Shown: piece after piece, positions 46,801 to 53,073 of the stretch | Position numbering within the stretch: the stretch's first letter is position 1 | Layout: each line of letters begins with the position of its first letter | NCBI GenBank assembly: GCA_029964075.1 | Contig: CM057149.1 | Span: 16,940,197-17,004,196 of the forward strand | DNA: 64,000 bases | Source of the DNA: Patiria pectinifera | Lineage: Eukaryota > Echinodermata > Asteroidea > Valvatida > Asterinidae | Direction of reading: 5' to 3' | Program-made: the position numbers and the translations under genes | The notes under the pieces: generated by a model | What the model was told of the DNA's origin: nothing | Database searches by the model: none | The model's input: only the letters and a program-made list of their open reading frames with translations

Positions 46801-48696
46801 TTTCACACACACACAAAATGGATACGGATGGGACCATCTTTAAATAATCAGAAACAGTTTTGTATAATGTAATTAGGTTTTGACGTTGTCAGCGATCAGC
46901 GAACAACAAATCTAAACCTGAAGCCAAAACAGTTATAAGACCGAAGTTTCACATCTTCTTATCTATGACGTGAGCTAGCAATGGAAACTGTTGGTTGGGT
47001 ACCATACAGCATACTTTATGTCTTTGGATTTTCGTAATAGACTGGTGCCTTGTATTCTTTCTCTCTTGTGTTTGTTGCTTTTATTGTAATTTATTATATA
47101 GTGTTCAAATATTTGTGACTCGAATTGACTCGAGCTACATACTTGACTTGACTCGACTCGACTCGACCACACACTGTGACTCGACTCGACTCGACTCGAC
47201 CTTGTTGACCTAATGACTCGACTCGACTCGAGTCACTTCTTTAAAATGACTCGACTCGACTCGAGTCACAAAAATCAGTGACTCGTTACAACTCTGGGGA
47301 ATTGTAAGGTCAGGGAACCAGTCTAGCTGGCTTGTACCCATTCATAGGTGTGTAATCGATTGCAAACAAGTGTGATGGTCAATTGGGGCCAGTATTTGAA
47401 AAAAAAGCCATTTTTTTCCAACGCTGGTCGGCCGACCAGCGTTGGAAATTGATACAAAAATACCACTTTTCTTGAAAATGACAGTATACCAGGTGCCATG
47501 ATATTACAGGATGCTTTAGACTGTCATTCACTAACAGTCCAGCAAGGTATTTCAAAATGATTTGGTAGTTTTATTTTTTGATGTTTACAAATGTTGTATT
47601 TTCCCTTTAATATCAGGGAAGATACAATAGCAAAGCAAAGCCTCGTCAAAGTTGAATAACTTGTGACTTGACTTGGAGGACTAGTAACTGACATGTGATA
47701 GCTTCAGCGATAATTCAAAACAAGGGCTCATTTAGGGCAAGAAGAGGCATTTTTTCAGTAGAAGTTGATGGTTACCAAGCTTGATTTTTAGTGGAAATAT
47801 GCCTAATTTCCCAGTATCCAACATGGTGAACATGGTGAATTTGAAGTTTATCGATACTAAGGTTTGGCAAGACTACTTGATGATATCTGGAGACAAGTTT
47901 GCGTGCAACTTTAGGGTGTAATATAGTAGCCATTTTGGATTGATACTATATGTTCTCATAATCATTCAGTCACTTATTTTTAGAAAATGTTATTGAAGTC
48001 ATGAGTGTAAGTAGAATCACCAAAATAAACTTTTTCAAAAAATAAAATAATAAACAATTACCCAAATATGGGAAAAAATATATTACACGACAGGTATTAA
48101 AGAATAATGCAGATTAGGCATATTTCAACTAAAAATCCAGCTTGGTAACCATCATTTTCGGATTCAGCACCCTGGAATTAGGTAAAAATAGCTACCATTA
48201 CCAACTTCTACTCGAAAATGCCTCTTCACCCAGGTGAAAATTCTAGTTGAAACCAGTTGAACTGGCTTCAACTGGTTTCAACTGGTCCCAGTTGAACTGG
48301 GAATTGGTGACTGGTTTTAACTGGTATTAACTGGTTCAACTGGTATGAACTGGTTTTGAACTGGTTTAACTGGTATGAACTGGGGAACTGGTTTAACTGG
48401 TTTCTAACGGGGCAACTGGTTGAACTTGTAACAATTTTTGAAATATCGCCTAGTCTATGATGGAGTTGCATGAAATTGAAATGGACCTGTATGGTGCATA
48501 GTCATCCTGAACTTGTTGGTCTGTTTTTCTGTTACAGATTACCAAGTTCCACCGACAGCGGGTAGTTGAGTTCCAGAAGGCGCTCATCTTGTACGCCGAG
48601 GCCAAAATCAAGACAGCCCGGGATATATCGGCCCTTCTTGCCAAGGACCTCAGCACCCTCAAGCAGATGGAGTTTAGTAGTGAATCAGCTCATTAG
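22679..48696 (+). CDS. PX-BAR sorting nexin, SNX5/6/32-like (N-terminal exon missing)
   Basis: Ten coding exons: 22679-22804, 25187-25288, 25757-25847, 26821-26933, 27157-27346, 27885-27972, 30724-30850, 33135-33224, 34308-34373 and 48538-48696. All introns are GT..AG, all phases join, and they give 383 residues ending at TAG. Residues about 14-144 form a PX domain: YHVQV strand, RVYEDFEWL (the R-x-Y...DF core), then MPPLPPRP and FEKYL. Residues about 145-383 are helical and match a BAR domain; the end (EITKFHRQRVVEFQKALILY) resembles SNX5/6. Family members are about 400 aa, so only a short 5' exon is missing; exon 1 here opens in phase 0 and I could not find its partner. SNX-BAR proteins coat and tubulate endosomal membrane for cargo retrieval. 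The helical insert between the PPxPP motif and FEKYL looks shorter than in vertebrate SNX5/6. The 14.2-kb last intron contains antisense GPCR sequences. Sure of PX-BAR; fairly sure of the subfamily. Confidence 0.85.
23690..23935 (+). repeat. Tandem duplication of about 120 bp in intron
   Basis: A G-rich stretch followed by GGGTCACTTTTCACGTTTGCGTTCTT or a variant of it occurs twice, near 23768 and 23883. Confidence 0.6.
25187..25288 (+). CDS. Sorting nexin exon (PX core)
   Basis: Acceptor AATTCTAG, donor GTAAGT. Thirty-four codons, phase 0 to 0, with RVYEDFEWLQHCL, the PX phosphoinositide-site strand and helix. Confidence 0.9.
25757..25847 (+). CDS. Sorting nexin exon (PxxP and helix)
   Basis: Acceptor TTTCTAG, donor GTCAGT, 91 bases ending in phase 1. 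It encodes MPPLPPRP and an Ala/Lys-rich helix. The donor is the first unit of a tandem repeat that fills the next intron. Confidence 0.9.
25840..26690 (+). repeat. AGGTCA-rich minisatellite beginning at the exon junction
   Basis: Degenerate units of roughly 30-35 bases with the form ACAAGGTCAAAGGTCAGTACTG. The first unit spans the exon 25757-25847 donor. The array is interrupted by an inserted element at 26145-26559. Perfect AGGTCAAAGGTCA words occur at about 25840 and 26653. Confidence 0.8.
26145..26559. mobile_element. pogo/Tigger-like MITE, copy A
   Basis: Ends CAGTGGAACGTTGCTATACT and GTTATAGCGGCGTTCCACTG are imperfect inverted repeats, flanked by TA on both sides. CAGTGGAAC...CGCTATA ends and TA duplication fit pogo-type Tc1/mariner elements. 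A sister copy lies at 44862-45314. Confidence 0.8.
26821..26933 (+). CDS. Sorting nexin exon (end of PX)
   Basis: Acceptor TTCCCCCCAG, donor GTGAGT. It completes a split glycine codon and encodes DEFYKHCRSFEKYLQLVVRH and the closing PX helix to FLTEPE, ending in phase 0. Confidence 0.9.
26999..27125 (+). repeat. 54-bp tandem repeat in a 223-bp intron
   Basis: Copies of GGAACCCAGTAAAACC plus 38 further bases start at 27000, 27054 and 27108 (the last partial). The unit is 18 codons long and the frame of the upstream exon stays open through it. Confidence 0.8.
27157..27346 (+). CDS. Sorting nexin exon (BAR helix 1)
   Basis: Acceptor CAATCTAG, donor GTAAGT, 190 bases. It encodes LKNSFLTNLTKAVGEVRKGG and the first BAR helix to NIGE, ending in phase 1. 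Confidence 0.9.
27700..28430 (+). repeat. CCTCCAAAAT minisatellite straddling an exon
   Basis: Repeats of CATCCTCAATCCTCCAAAATCCT fill 28045-28410. The reverse-complement motif (GAGGAGGATTTTGGAGGATT) occurs at about 27716, on the other side of the exon 27885-27972. The open frame at 28190-28804 follows the repeat and is not a gene. Confidence 0.65.
27885..27972 (+). CDS. Sorting nexin exon (BAR)
   Basis: Acceptor CTTTCCAG, donor GTAAGC, 88 bases. It completes a split Arg codon and encodes FSASLNHLSTALCLASTASE, ending with two bases of a Lys codon. Confidence 0.85.
28503..28920. repeat. Local direct and inverted duplication
   Basis: A block containing ATCAGATGAGGGGAATAAT occurs twice (28535 and 28650). 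Its neighbourhood then recurs inverted at 28845-28920 (GCTATCACACATTTTCC). No gene is recognised. Confidence 0.55.
28952..29096. mobile_element. Small MITE, CAGGCATGCAACT ends, copy A
   Basis: A 145-bp element with perfect inverted ends CAGGCATGCAACT, flanked by TTTGATA on both sides. A second copy lies at 51544-51686. Confidence 0.8.
29755..30116 (+). mobile_element. Harbinger-like MITE, copy A
   Basis: Inverted ends begin GGCC, then an A/T run, then GTCTCYGGTTTCTGGTATG; TTA flanks both sides. A three-base TWA duplication with GGCC-type ends fits PIF/Harbinger. A second copy lies inverted at 35606-35984. Confidence 0.8.
30243..30698. mobile_element. Inverted-repeat element with Penelope-like core
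   Basis: Arms of about 125-130 bases (TATCGGTATCGTTTTGGTTT and its complement, continuing past TAAGCAGGACAAGTTCTT) enclose about 190 bases holding a hammerhead-ribozyme motif. The middle (hammerhead followed by GGAGTAGCATCTCC on the minus strand) resembles untranslated regions of Penelope-like elements. It could be two tails joined head to head. The right arm ends 25 bases before exon 30724-30850. Confidence 0.7.
30408..30451 (-). ncRNA. Hammerhead ribozyme motif (Penelope type)
   Basis: Read on the minus strand: stem I GUCUC, then CUGACGA (consensus CUGANGA), stem II GACUAG / CUAGUC with loop AGCAGA, then GAAA, then CGUU (cleavage expected after GUU), and stem I return GAGAC. All invariant core bases are present. 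Stem III is only A-C / G-U with no loop, as known for Penelope-like hammerheads, which are thought to act as dimers through the palindrome ACGU. Activity is not shown. Confidence 0.65.
30724..30850 (+). CDS. Sorting nexin exon (BAR helix 2)
   Basis: Acceptor TTTTTGTTAG, donor GTAGTC (weaker than the others). It completes a Lys codon and encodes LQLHFAKAIEHYSHGVDIYV and on to ESEK, phase 0 end. The 3' splice region abuts the element at 30243-30698. Confidence 0.85.
30898..31424. mobile_element. MITE with long (about 65 bp) inverted ends
   Basis: TAGGCTTTCCCGGCCAATTT and its near complement (GGCCGGGAAAACCTA) bound 527 bases; the similarity continues inward for about 65 bases. It begins 47 bases after the exon donor at 30851. 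Flanks are TA-rich, so the target duplication is probably TA. Confidence 0.75.
31472..32079. mobile_element. hAT-like element with ACCCG arrays
   Basis: Ends TAGTGTTGTGCA and TGCACAGCACTA are inverted repeats. Just inside both are ACCCG / CGGGT arrays (31575-31640 and 31935-32065). Flanking 8-mers CAGTTCAT and GAGTACAT match at six positions, a degraded 8-bp duplication. The open frames are by-products of the array. Confidence 0.65.
32220..32700 (+). pseudogene. 5'-truncated LINE, reverse-transcriptase C-terminal tail
   Basis: One frame reads LQSLHWLSIEQRIIFKILLY (from about 32290). A frameshift near 32395 leads to RSATDATRLVVPRGQ and APRLWNDLPSIIR, then FKSLLKN. This order (LHWLPI..RI.FKIL, then APRLWN.LP, then FK..LK) is the conserved end of CR1/L2-type LINE ORF2. 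The tail after the stop (TGTAAAGCGCATTGA, then TATTATT) fits a LINE 3' end. Dead fragment. Confidence 0.85.
32760..32965 (+). repeat. Dispersed GGGAGACA repeat
   Basis: This stretch recurs in reverse at 34775-34925 and as a fragment at 35459-35503 (GGGAGACAT...CCCATAGACTTG...CACAAAAT). The inverted pair flanks two sorting-nexin exons. Type unknown. Confidence 0.5.
33135..33224 (+). CDS. Sorting nexin exon (BAR)
   Basis: Acceptor TTTCAACCCAG, donor GTAAGT, thirty codons in phase 0, encoding AMLYVRTCKLMEFENATKSL and on to LKKEA. Confidence 0.9.
33365..33551. mobile_element. Short inverted-repeat element
   Basis: CACTTTCATGGTAATGTGCA and an imperfect complement bound 187 bases; similarity extends through GGCAAAAAGAACAT and ATGTTCTTTTTGCC. 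No target duplication is clear. Confidence 0.6.
33658..33975. mobile_element. MITE with about 90-bp inverted ends, TGAT duplication
   Basis: GGGCAATTTCACGGTTACTC and a close complement bound 318 bases. TGAT flanks both sides (33654-33657, 33976-33979). Arms run to TTACTGAAAAGG. Confidence 0.8.
34308..34373 (+). CDS. Sorting nexin exon (BAR)
   Basis: Acceptor TTCCAACCAG, donor GTAAAG, twenty-two codons, encoding AEELKEKREKEFNAISEVAK and KE. Phase 0. Confidence 0.85.
34374..35458. other. Start of the 14.2-kb last intron of the sorting nexin
   Basis: The reverse copy of the GGGAGACA repeat lies at 34775-34925. Elsewhere no gene is recognised; ORFs near 35076-35564 are on both strands of low-complexity CATGTAC/ACGTAC DNA and are not supported. 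Confidence 0.5.
35505..35582 (+). repeat. Degenerate telomere-like CCCTAA repeat
   Basis: About 78 bases of CCCTAACCCTTACCCTCAACC and variants such as CCCTAGCC, resembling the animal telomere hexamer on one strand. Interstitial and degenerate. Confidence 0.65.
35606..35984 (-). mobile_element. Harbinger-like MITE, copy B (inverted)
   Basis: The opposite-orientation sister of 29755-30116, 379 bp, flanked by TAA on both sides. It shares ATGGGGTTATGATCGAGAAT and the same inverted ends. Confidence 0.8.
35985..37078. other. Intronic DNA, no gene recognised
   Basis: A short hairpin with arms TTCAATGTTGT and ACAACATTGA lies at 36838-36895. The opposing open frames at 36564-36953 and 36757-37023 overlap and lack motifs. 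Confidence 0.4.
37079..37400 (-). pseudogene. Relic of a third intronic GPCR plus flank
   Basis: On the minus strand 37079-37125 translates as GDQNVPQRVSTKSAT, which matches the third-loop to TM6 boundary of the GPCR at 42040-42999. The following + strand bases (TTTATCAACCATGAATGAGA on to GTGTGTTTTAT) align with that gene's far 5' flank at 44560-44690. So a gene fragment is fused to upstream sequence with most of the gene deleted. Confidence 0.7.
38027..38994 (-). pseudogene. Broken rhodopsin-class GPCR, paralogue of 42040-42999
   Basis: Starts at MNITGVN and runs through TM1 (LTLNPICLVVL), TM2 (SLTVSDICIG) and MDRF. After that a one-base deletion (about 38595) shifts the frame and the rest of the receptor, including CWSP, continues in another frame. 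A six-base insertion near TM7 creates an in-frame TAG at about 38140. Downstream sequence still encodes the TM7-tail residues SELVASCF before a stop at 38027. It is otherwise highly similar to the intact gene, so the loss looks recent. It lies antisense in the last intron of the sorting nexin. Confidence 0.85.
39298..39512 (+). repeat. Two-copy tandem repeat, about 110 bp
   Basis: TTCTTTGTGTATCTT...ATCACGGGTACTCAGTACA...CAAGAGAGAATGGTATC occurs twice in succession upstream of the GPCR pseudogene. Confidence 0.75.
39513..42039. other. Intronic DNA between the two antisense GPCR loci
   Basis: 39513-39765 aligns with 44150-44360 (the ATGCTTTCATTTTTATCTGGCATTTCC region), showing that the duplicated GPCR unit carried over 1 kb of 5' flank. 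41280-41850 is rich in TTGCGCAAC words. GGGTTCAAGTCCC (41900) is B-box-like but no A box is seen. No further gene is recognised. Confidence 0.5.
42040..42999 (-). CDS. Rhodopsin-class GPCR nested antisense in a sorting-nexin intron
   Basis: A single-exon receptor of 319 aa, unrelated at subfamily level to the three tandem receptors. Motifs: N in TM1 (LTLNPICLV), D in TM2 (SLTVSDICIG), W in ECL1 (GEW), Cys98 for the TM3 disulphide with Cys in ECL2, DRF (122-124) in place of DRY, CWSP (254-257) in TM6, and NGVIY (292-296) in place of NPxxY. No TM7 lysine is obvious, so not an opsin. The third loop is short. The frame is open eight codons further upstream but only from a GTG; the ATG at 42999 is chosen, and it matches the start of the pseudogene paralogue. 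N-terminal N-I-T and N-T-T are glycosylation sites. The motifs are broadly amine/orphan-like; the ligand is unknown. It is transcribed opposite to the host gene, and a minisatellite lies about 200 bases upstream. Confidence 0.88.
   Translation of the reverse strand: MNITDFNTTVIVTEVPDPHELEPFQVFAFVLTALTGVLILTLNPICLVVLHRASGIQETTKVFMASLTVSDICIGLFWMLPALTQDFAGEWVLGEVVCTAWGISSISFLTLTILSLVFLTVDRFVAIVFSLRYPTLMTLKRAQIIIAITWALTLMFCIIVLGFYAPSVVAKDSRICSQLECVFCLPMLLFVMASALGLVFAMYIYILIVARRHARRIAAQNQINIAWGDQNVPQRISTKSATTVFIITMTVFICWSPTIILLEIVKRALLDEYPTNFIQMTNLLFFTNSWLNGVIYYLRNRELRQALHELVASCFRQRF
43190..44060 (+). repeat. GCTGTCACCATGTAGCAGTG minisatellite
   Basis: About 870 bases of units near 25-27 bases (TGTCACCATGTAGCAGTGTC, ACTAGC). 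Between about 43500 and 43760 a longer unit with CTACCGTGATATCACTAGCT recurs four to five times, a simple higher-order pattern. It lies just upstream of the antisense GPCR. Confidence 0.85.
44862..45314. mobile_element. pogo/Tigger-like MITE, copy B
   Basis: CAGTGGAACGCCGCTATACC and GTTATAGCGGCAGTCCACTG ends with TA on both sides. It shares most of its length with 26145-26559 and has an extra tandem CGATTCACACTTCCTGTGAA pair. Confidence 0.8.
45508..45570 (-). tRNA. tRNA-like sequence (pseudogene or SINE head)
   Basis: On the minus strand GAGCTCATAGTTGG (A-box-like) and GGTTCGAATCCC (B box) are at tRNA spacing, followed by a run of T. Acceptor pairing is poor. Confidence 0.5.
46062..47610 (+). 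mobile_element. TTAA-flanked MITE, copy 5, split by an insertion
   Basis: After removing the 1019-bp insertion plus its 8-bp duplication the copy is 522 bp, identical in length to copy 2 at 20639-21160 and nearly identical in sequence. TTAA bounds both ends. Confidence 0.85.
46278..47296. mobile_element. hAT-like element with GACTCG arrays
   Basis: Begins CAGAGTTGTAATGACTCGAG and ends with the near complement (CGTTACAACTCTG). Flanked by a perfect 8-bp direct repeat GGGAATTG (46270-46277, 47297-47304). Arrays of GACTCGACTCGAGTC fill about 200 bases at each end. No transposase in 1019 bp. Confidence 0.9.
47611..48239. other. Intronic inverted duplication
   Basis: The words TTGGTAACC / GGTTACCAAGCTTG and TAGGCATATTTC / GAAATATGCCTAATT are inverted between about 47740-47815 and 48115-48220, giving a large imperfect hairpin. 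No gene is seen. Confidence 0.5.
48240..48432 (+). repeat. AACTGGTTT simple repeat array
   Basis: About 190 bases of AACTGG units with variable one-to-five-base spacers (AACTGGTTTCAACTGG, AACTGGTATGAACTGG). It ends about 105 bases before the last sorting-nexin exon. Confidence 0.8.
48538..48696 (+). CDS. Sorting nexin last exon (BAR C-terminus and stop)
   Basis: Acceptor TTCTGTTACAG, 52 codons and TAG. It encodes ITKFHRQRVVEFQKALILYA and on to EFSSESAH. The 3' UTR follows. Confidence 0.9.
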   Translation: MTKFHRQRVVEFQKALILYAEAKIKTARDISALLAKDLSTLKQMEFSSESAH

Positions 48697-49509
48697 GGAT
48701 TGGCTACAAATTGTGTCAAGTGGATGGAGTAAAAGGAGATTTATTGCAGAAGGAAATGGCGGGCTTCCTTCTAAATGAGTGACTTGTTGCAAACTGAGCT
48801 GCATCTGTTGTTGTCAAAATCACACACGACAAGTATTTTTGCCAGTTTTAAAAGACATTCCTGGATCATTTTCATCTTAAAGATAAAAACTAATTGCAGC
48901 CATATTCGGCAACCGACCCTTAAAGTTGCTCTGTGCTCTATGGCAGCCTCATTGGTAAAAATGGCGAAAGTTATTTTGTTTGTATTCCGGCGTCAAAGTG
49001 AGATTACTTTGATTTTGCATTTGAAGTAGTAGTCGTGGCTCGAGACTGGAGTTGATTCTTGTTTCCCTAAAGCTTAAAGCAGGCCGGTCCCTGACAAGTG
49101 TACCCTAGCCACAGCTGCCGTGGAGGGGCTACCAACAGGAAGAATCAAATTCAGTCTTGAGAACTTCGGCACTTGGACCCCAGAATTTCAAAGCTTGAAC
49201 ATGCACTCTTGAGGTGTGCTCAGAATTTCTGCCGAAGTTCTCAAGGCTGGGTTTGATTTGTCTTGTTTGATAGCACCCTCTTCTGCAGCAGGGAGTTAGA
49301 GAGTTAGGGTAACAAAATACAAATCCAGACTTGAAGCAAGACTAGTGAAGTAATAGACAGTGAGGCACATCGGCTGCCACAAGACCACATCAACAGATAA
49401 CCTTTCTGGAAAGCTTACAATTTTCACTCAAGCTTGTGTATTAAAAACAGCTGAAATGTCAGAGAAAAACATTCCTCAAAACACGTAATTCCCTCTATCA
49501 ATTCTGTGC
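48697..49509 (+). other. Probable 3' UTR of the sorting nexin and flank
   Basis: No gene is recognised. A duplicated inverted word pair (TTGAGAACTTCGGC at 49159 and GCCGAAGTTCTCAAG at 49231) makes a hairpin of about 85 bases. No convincing AATAAA signal was identified. Confidence 0.4.
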
Positions 49510-49722
49510 GTGCATTTGTTTTATGGTGTAAATCGAGGACACATACGTGCAACATCATCAGTGAATCGAAGACAGGAACCAAATCAAGGATGACTTTGAT
49601 TAGAAAACGTGTACAAAACCAATGAGAGCTGTTGCGAAAAAGTTTTTTTAGAGTACAAACAAAGGAAAAGGGAAGAGGAACAAAAGAAAATCCTAGATTT
49701 ACACCATAAACAAACGTGTGTG
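49510..49722. mobile_element. MITE, copy B of 17107-17325
   Basis: Same inverted ends (TTTATGGTGTAAATC and complement) and the same interior, including the K-Q-R-K-R-E-E-E-Q-K-K coding stretch. Followed by a TG microsatellite. Confidence 0.65.
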
Positions 49723-50141
49723 TGTGTATACTGAGCGTGTGTGTTAAACTCTAGCAGGATGTGGCTGTTACCATTTTCCTGAAGAAAAATTATACAGATA
49801 CAAACGTAAATGCCTTAAGAAGAACTTTTGTCCTACTTTTGTGGACGGTATGAATTGGTGCTTTTCGTAAAAAAAAAAAACTTCCAAACCTGAAAAAAAA
49901 ACGCTTACAGGTGATCAAATTTTGCAGCAGGTCATGCATTTTTGAGTAGATTTAGTGTTTTTATAACAACAAAGTTTCATGTTATTAAACCGACTTATGT
50001 TGTATATAAGAGGTTTACTGGGGTGGAGGATGGTGGGCGGGGTTAAGGAATTTGAGGGAGGGGGAGGTTTGGAGCATCATTGCATCAGGGATGCAGGGTT
50101 GCTGTTACATCCCCTCATGAAATGATATTCAAACCAATATA

Positions 50142-50779
50142 CAGGGTGGCCCCAAAAACCGGAACGGCACACTTCCACTACCTTGCGACTCAAACAACCT
50201 GTACCAATGGATGGAGAATCTTTTTAGAAGAAATATGATACCAAGATCTCCCGATATGGACCAGTAGTTTTTGCTGCAGAGCCTATGTTGTGAAGCACAC
50301 ATCTTTCATGTGCGTGTTATTAACACAACAATTTACCGCTCTGTCCAATAGGTCTCGTTTAAATGACGTCATTTCCTACAGACCGGCCATGTGCATTGGC
50401 ATTTTGAGGGTCAACTTACATAACTCGCATCGGCTGCGTCGTATTTCGAAAACATATGGAGCAACAAGCCCGAGTGTTTGGAACGTTTTCAACACTGCGC
50501 AATGCGTGCTTGATTGCGTAAAATGCACAGTTGCACTTCTCCTACAGAGATGGCCATCATTGAGCGAGCCCTATTATGTTTAGTTTGTAATTCATCAGGA
50601 CAAAATGGCTCCAGACCTTGTTTCACAAAATAGGCCTTAGAACAAAACTACTAGACCGAATCGGGCGATCTTGGTATCATTTTGGTTTTAACAGAATTCC
50701 CCATGCATTGGTATAGGTTGTTTTAGTCTCAGGGTAGCGGAAGTACACCGTTACACTTTTGGGGCGGGGGGCCACCCTG
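50142..50779. mobile_element. MITE with about 150-bp inverted ends (CAGGGTGGCCCC)
   Basis: Outer ends CAGGGTGGCCCC; similarity continues inward through ATGATACCAAGATC and its complement. TA precedes the left end, CA follows the right, so the flanking duplication is uncertain. The open frame inside (50290-50583) has no recognisable transposase motif. Confidence 0.75.
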
Positions 50780-51543
50780 CATACCTCACTCTTTAGAGGG
50801 ATAATTATTGTATAGACCAATCCGATCATGCTACCCCGGTACATTAACAGGGACCCCCTTCAATGCATGACGGATTATCTGAAGGCAAGCCGCCATTGAA
50901 GGGGGCCACCACGAGTGCACAGTGATAGCATTGAAGGCTATGGTATTCAGTGGTTGGTGGTTGAATTGAATGTAAATGATTCTAAGAAACAGTTATAAAA
51001 AGGTTTATTTTTTTGTTCATTCCTTGCTGGTCGGTCTTGAAGAATCAAGGTCTGTGCTCTTAAAAACGGGAGGTTCGAATCCCTCTGGCATGGGAGAATT
51101 TGAATCTTTGAGAATTTGTCAATAAATGGCAGGGGAGGGGCTTCAGAATTCTGTGGGGTTTTGAGGGAGGCATTTCAACTTTTTGACCTTTCCATTAGTC
51201 ACCGAGCGACTCTGTAAAACCAGGGGTTCCCACAGTCCTGGAAAAATCCTGGAAAACCCTGGAGTTTGAAGCTGTCATTGGAAAGTCATGGAAAAATCAC
51301 GGAAAGTGTTATTTTGCAAGGAGTTGCGGAAAACTGATATTCCTGGCAAAAAAAAAAGAAGAAAGTCCTGAAAAAGTGCTTGAATCCTGCACAACCCATA
51401 CATGTATGTGATTATCATAATATTTGGCCACAGCCATGACAGCAGTCTTTCAGTTTTGCATTCCGATTTACTCTTTAATAATGCGTGCCACTCTGTACTT
51501 GTTGCACATTACATTCAGTATTGTGGTTTTTTGGTGGTGTTCA
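50780..51543. other. Intergenic DNA, no gene recognised
   Basis: A short palindromic pair CCCCCTTCAATG / CATTGAAGGGGG occurs at 50855-50906. GGTTCGAATCCC (51072) is B-box-like without a clear A box. Confidence 0.4.
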
Positions 51544-51686
51544 CGGGCATGCAACTTTTCCTCGGATCAGCTGATTTCCTCTTTTTTCACTTCCAATATG
51601 TGCCATTAAAAATACAAAAACACTGTACAAAGTCTTGGAAAGATTTGAATGTCCTCTTTTTTTGTGACTTCCCAGTTGCATGCCTG
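51544..51686. mobile_element. Small MITE, CATGCAACT ends, copy B
   Basis: 143 bp, a sister of 28952-29096, sharing CTCGGATC...CTGATTTCC and CTGTACAAAGTCTTG. One end carries a mismatch and no clean target duplication is left. Confidence 0.7.
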
Positions 51687-51923
51687 TCAGTTCAGTGTGT
51701 CTTGTGTCAAACTGGAAGGCTGAACGTTAGTGGTTTCTTTGCCTCAGTGGGATGACTGGCCAGTGTATTGTCAATATGCTGCTCAGATACCAAAAACAGC
51801 ATCTAGGAATTGGTCATGGAAGTTCCTAATTTGTTTCCCCTGAAAAAGTCATTGAAAATTAATGGATTCCTCATATTCAGATTTCTGTGGGAACCCTGTA
51901 AAACATCCTTGTTAGCAATAAAC

Positions 51924-52268
51924 CAGGGGCGGAGCCAGAAATTTTTGCAGGGGGTTTTCGTCAGCAAATCATTCCTGAAATGTAGACAGGTTCTTTTACC
52001 GAACTCTTGGCCTCCGTCAAACCAATAAAGGTGGGCGGGGGTTCTTATTCTAACGATTATTGATACTATATTACAGAACAGTGTGCAAATACTCCGTAAC
52101 AAAGCTGGCTCGGTCTGTATGTTTTGCACAGGCAGACATTATTACCAATATAATTTTTTTTTGGGGGGGGGGGGGGTTTCGCCTATTTTTAATGAATTTC
52201 TATGAATTTTTTTTTTTGGACAGAGCTGTATTTTTTTTACCCCGAAATCCCCTCTTCATCCGCGCCTG
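51924..52268. mobile_element. Possible hAT-like element, degraded
   Basis: Starts CAGGGGCGGAGCC and ends CGGGGCGG-like complement (CATCCGCGCCTG). Only a 5-bp TAAAC direct repeat flanks it. CAGGGGCGGA ends are typical of hAT elements. Confidence 0.4.
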
Positions 52269-52631
52269 TAAACTAAATATCCATGTTTTTTTTTTTTCAC
52301 TTTGAGAGGAGCATGTCGGGCTGTTTTGCATTTCAACATGTACAATTCATACAAAAGCTCTTTGATTTTTTTTCCCCCGAAGAGCGATACTTATTACTTT
52401 CAATTTGATTTGAATGCCTTATAATTTATACAACCAAAATGATGCGCAACAATGTATTTTAATTTTTCCACAAAAAAAGTATATCATGAATGCTAAATAT
52501 ATCTGATTCAGAGTTCTGATTTTCAAATATTGAATAGTTATTATGCAATAACATATGGACTGTGTGTATAATGTATCACAAAAAAAGTTTTTTTTTTACC
52601 ATTTATATATATATCAATCGTAGAGCTATAT

Positions 52632-53073
52632 TAAATTACTAGAGCGCTAACTGGTCATTCTGCGTGCGGAGACGCTTTGAAGCCGTGGCGCAGACATTTT
52701 GAATTCATGTGCGTGTTTTTAGAACATAATGAAATTAGATGGATTGAATTTTTGAAAGTTTACTCTACTTGCAACGCGCAAGTAGAACATACGCAAACAA
52801 CTTAAGCGCGTCATTGACGGTTAAAAAAAACGTGACGGAAAAAAGCATCTGCAGCGAATACGCGCACGCGTTGTGCTGTTTGCGTCGAGCAAAATGACAC
52901 GCTCATTTGCTGATCGTGCGTTTTGGTTTTGGGCGTATTGGCTTCGATAGCGCACCGGTATGGAATACAAACATAGATATGCAAAATTTCTAGGTCTCAG
53001 TAGCTTTGTGCACAAACATGGATGCGCACAGCAGGCATTACTTTGTACACGAAGTTAGCGCTCTAGTAATTTA
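52632..53073. mobile_element. MITE with TAAATTACTAGAGCGCTAAC ends
   Basis: Perfect inverted ends of 21 bases, TAAATTACTAGAGCGCTAAC plus T, bound 442 bases. The interior is relatively CpG-rich. The target duplication is not resolvable because the ends are AT-rich. Confidence 0.75.

Noticed and set aside
50290..50583. 97-codon frame as a transposase
   Set aside because: No DDE/D or helix-turn-helix motif is recognisable in either strand; interior of a non-autonomous element.
51055..51095. tRNA gene
   Set aside because: Only a B-box-like GGTTCGAATCCC is present; no A box or cloverleaf.
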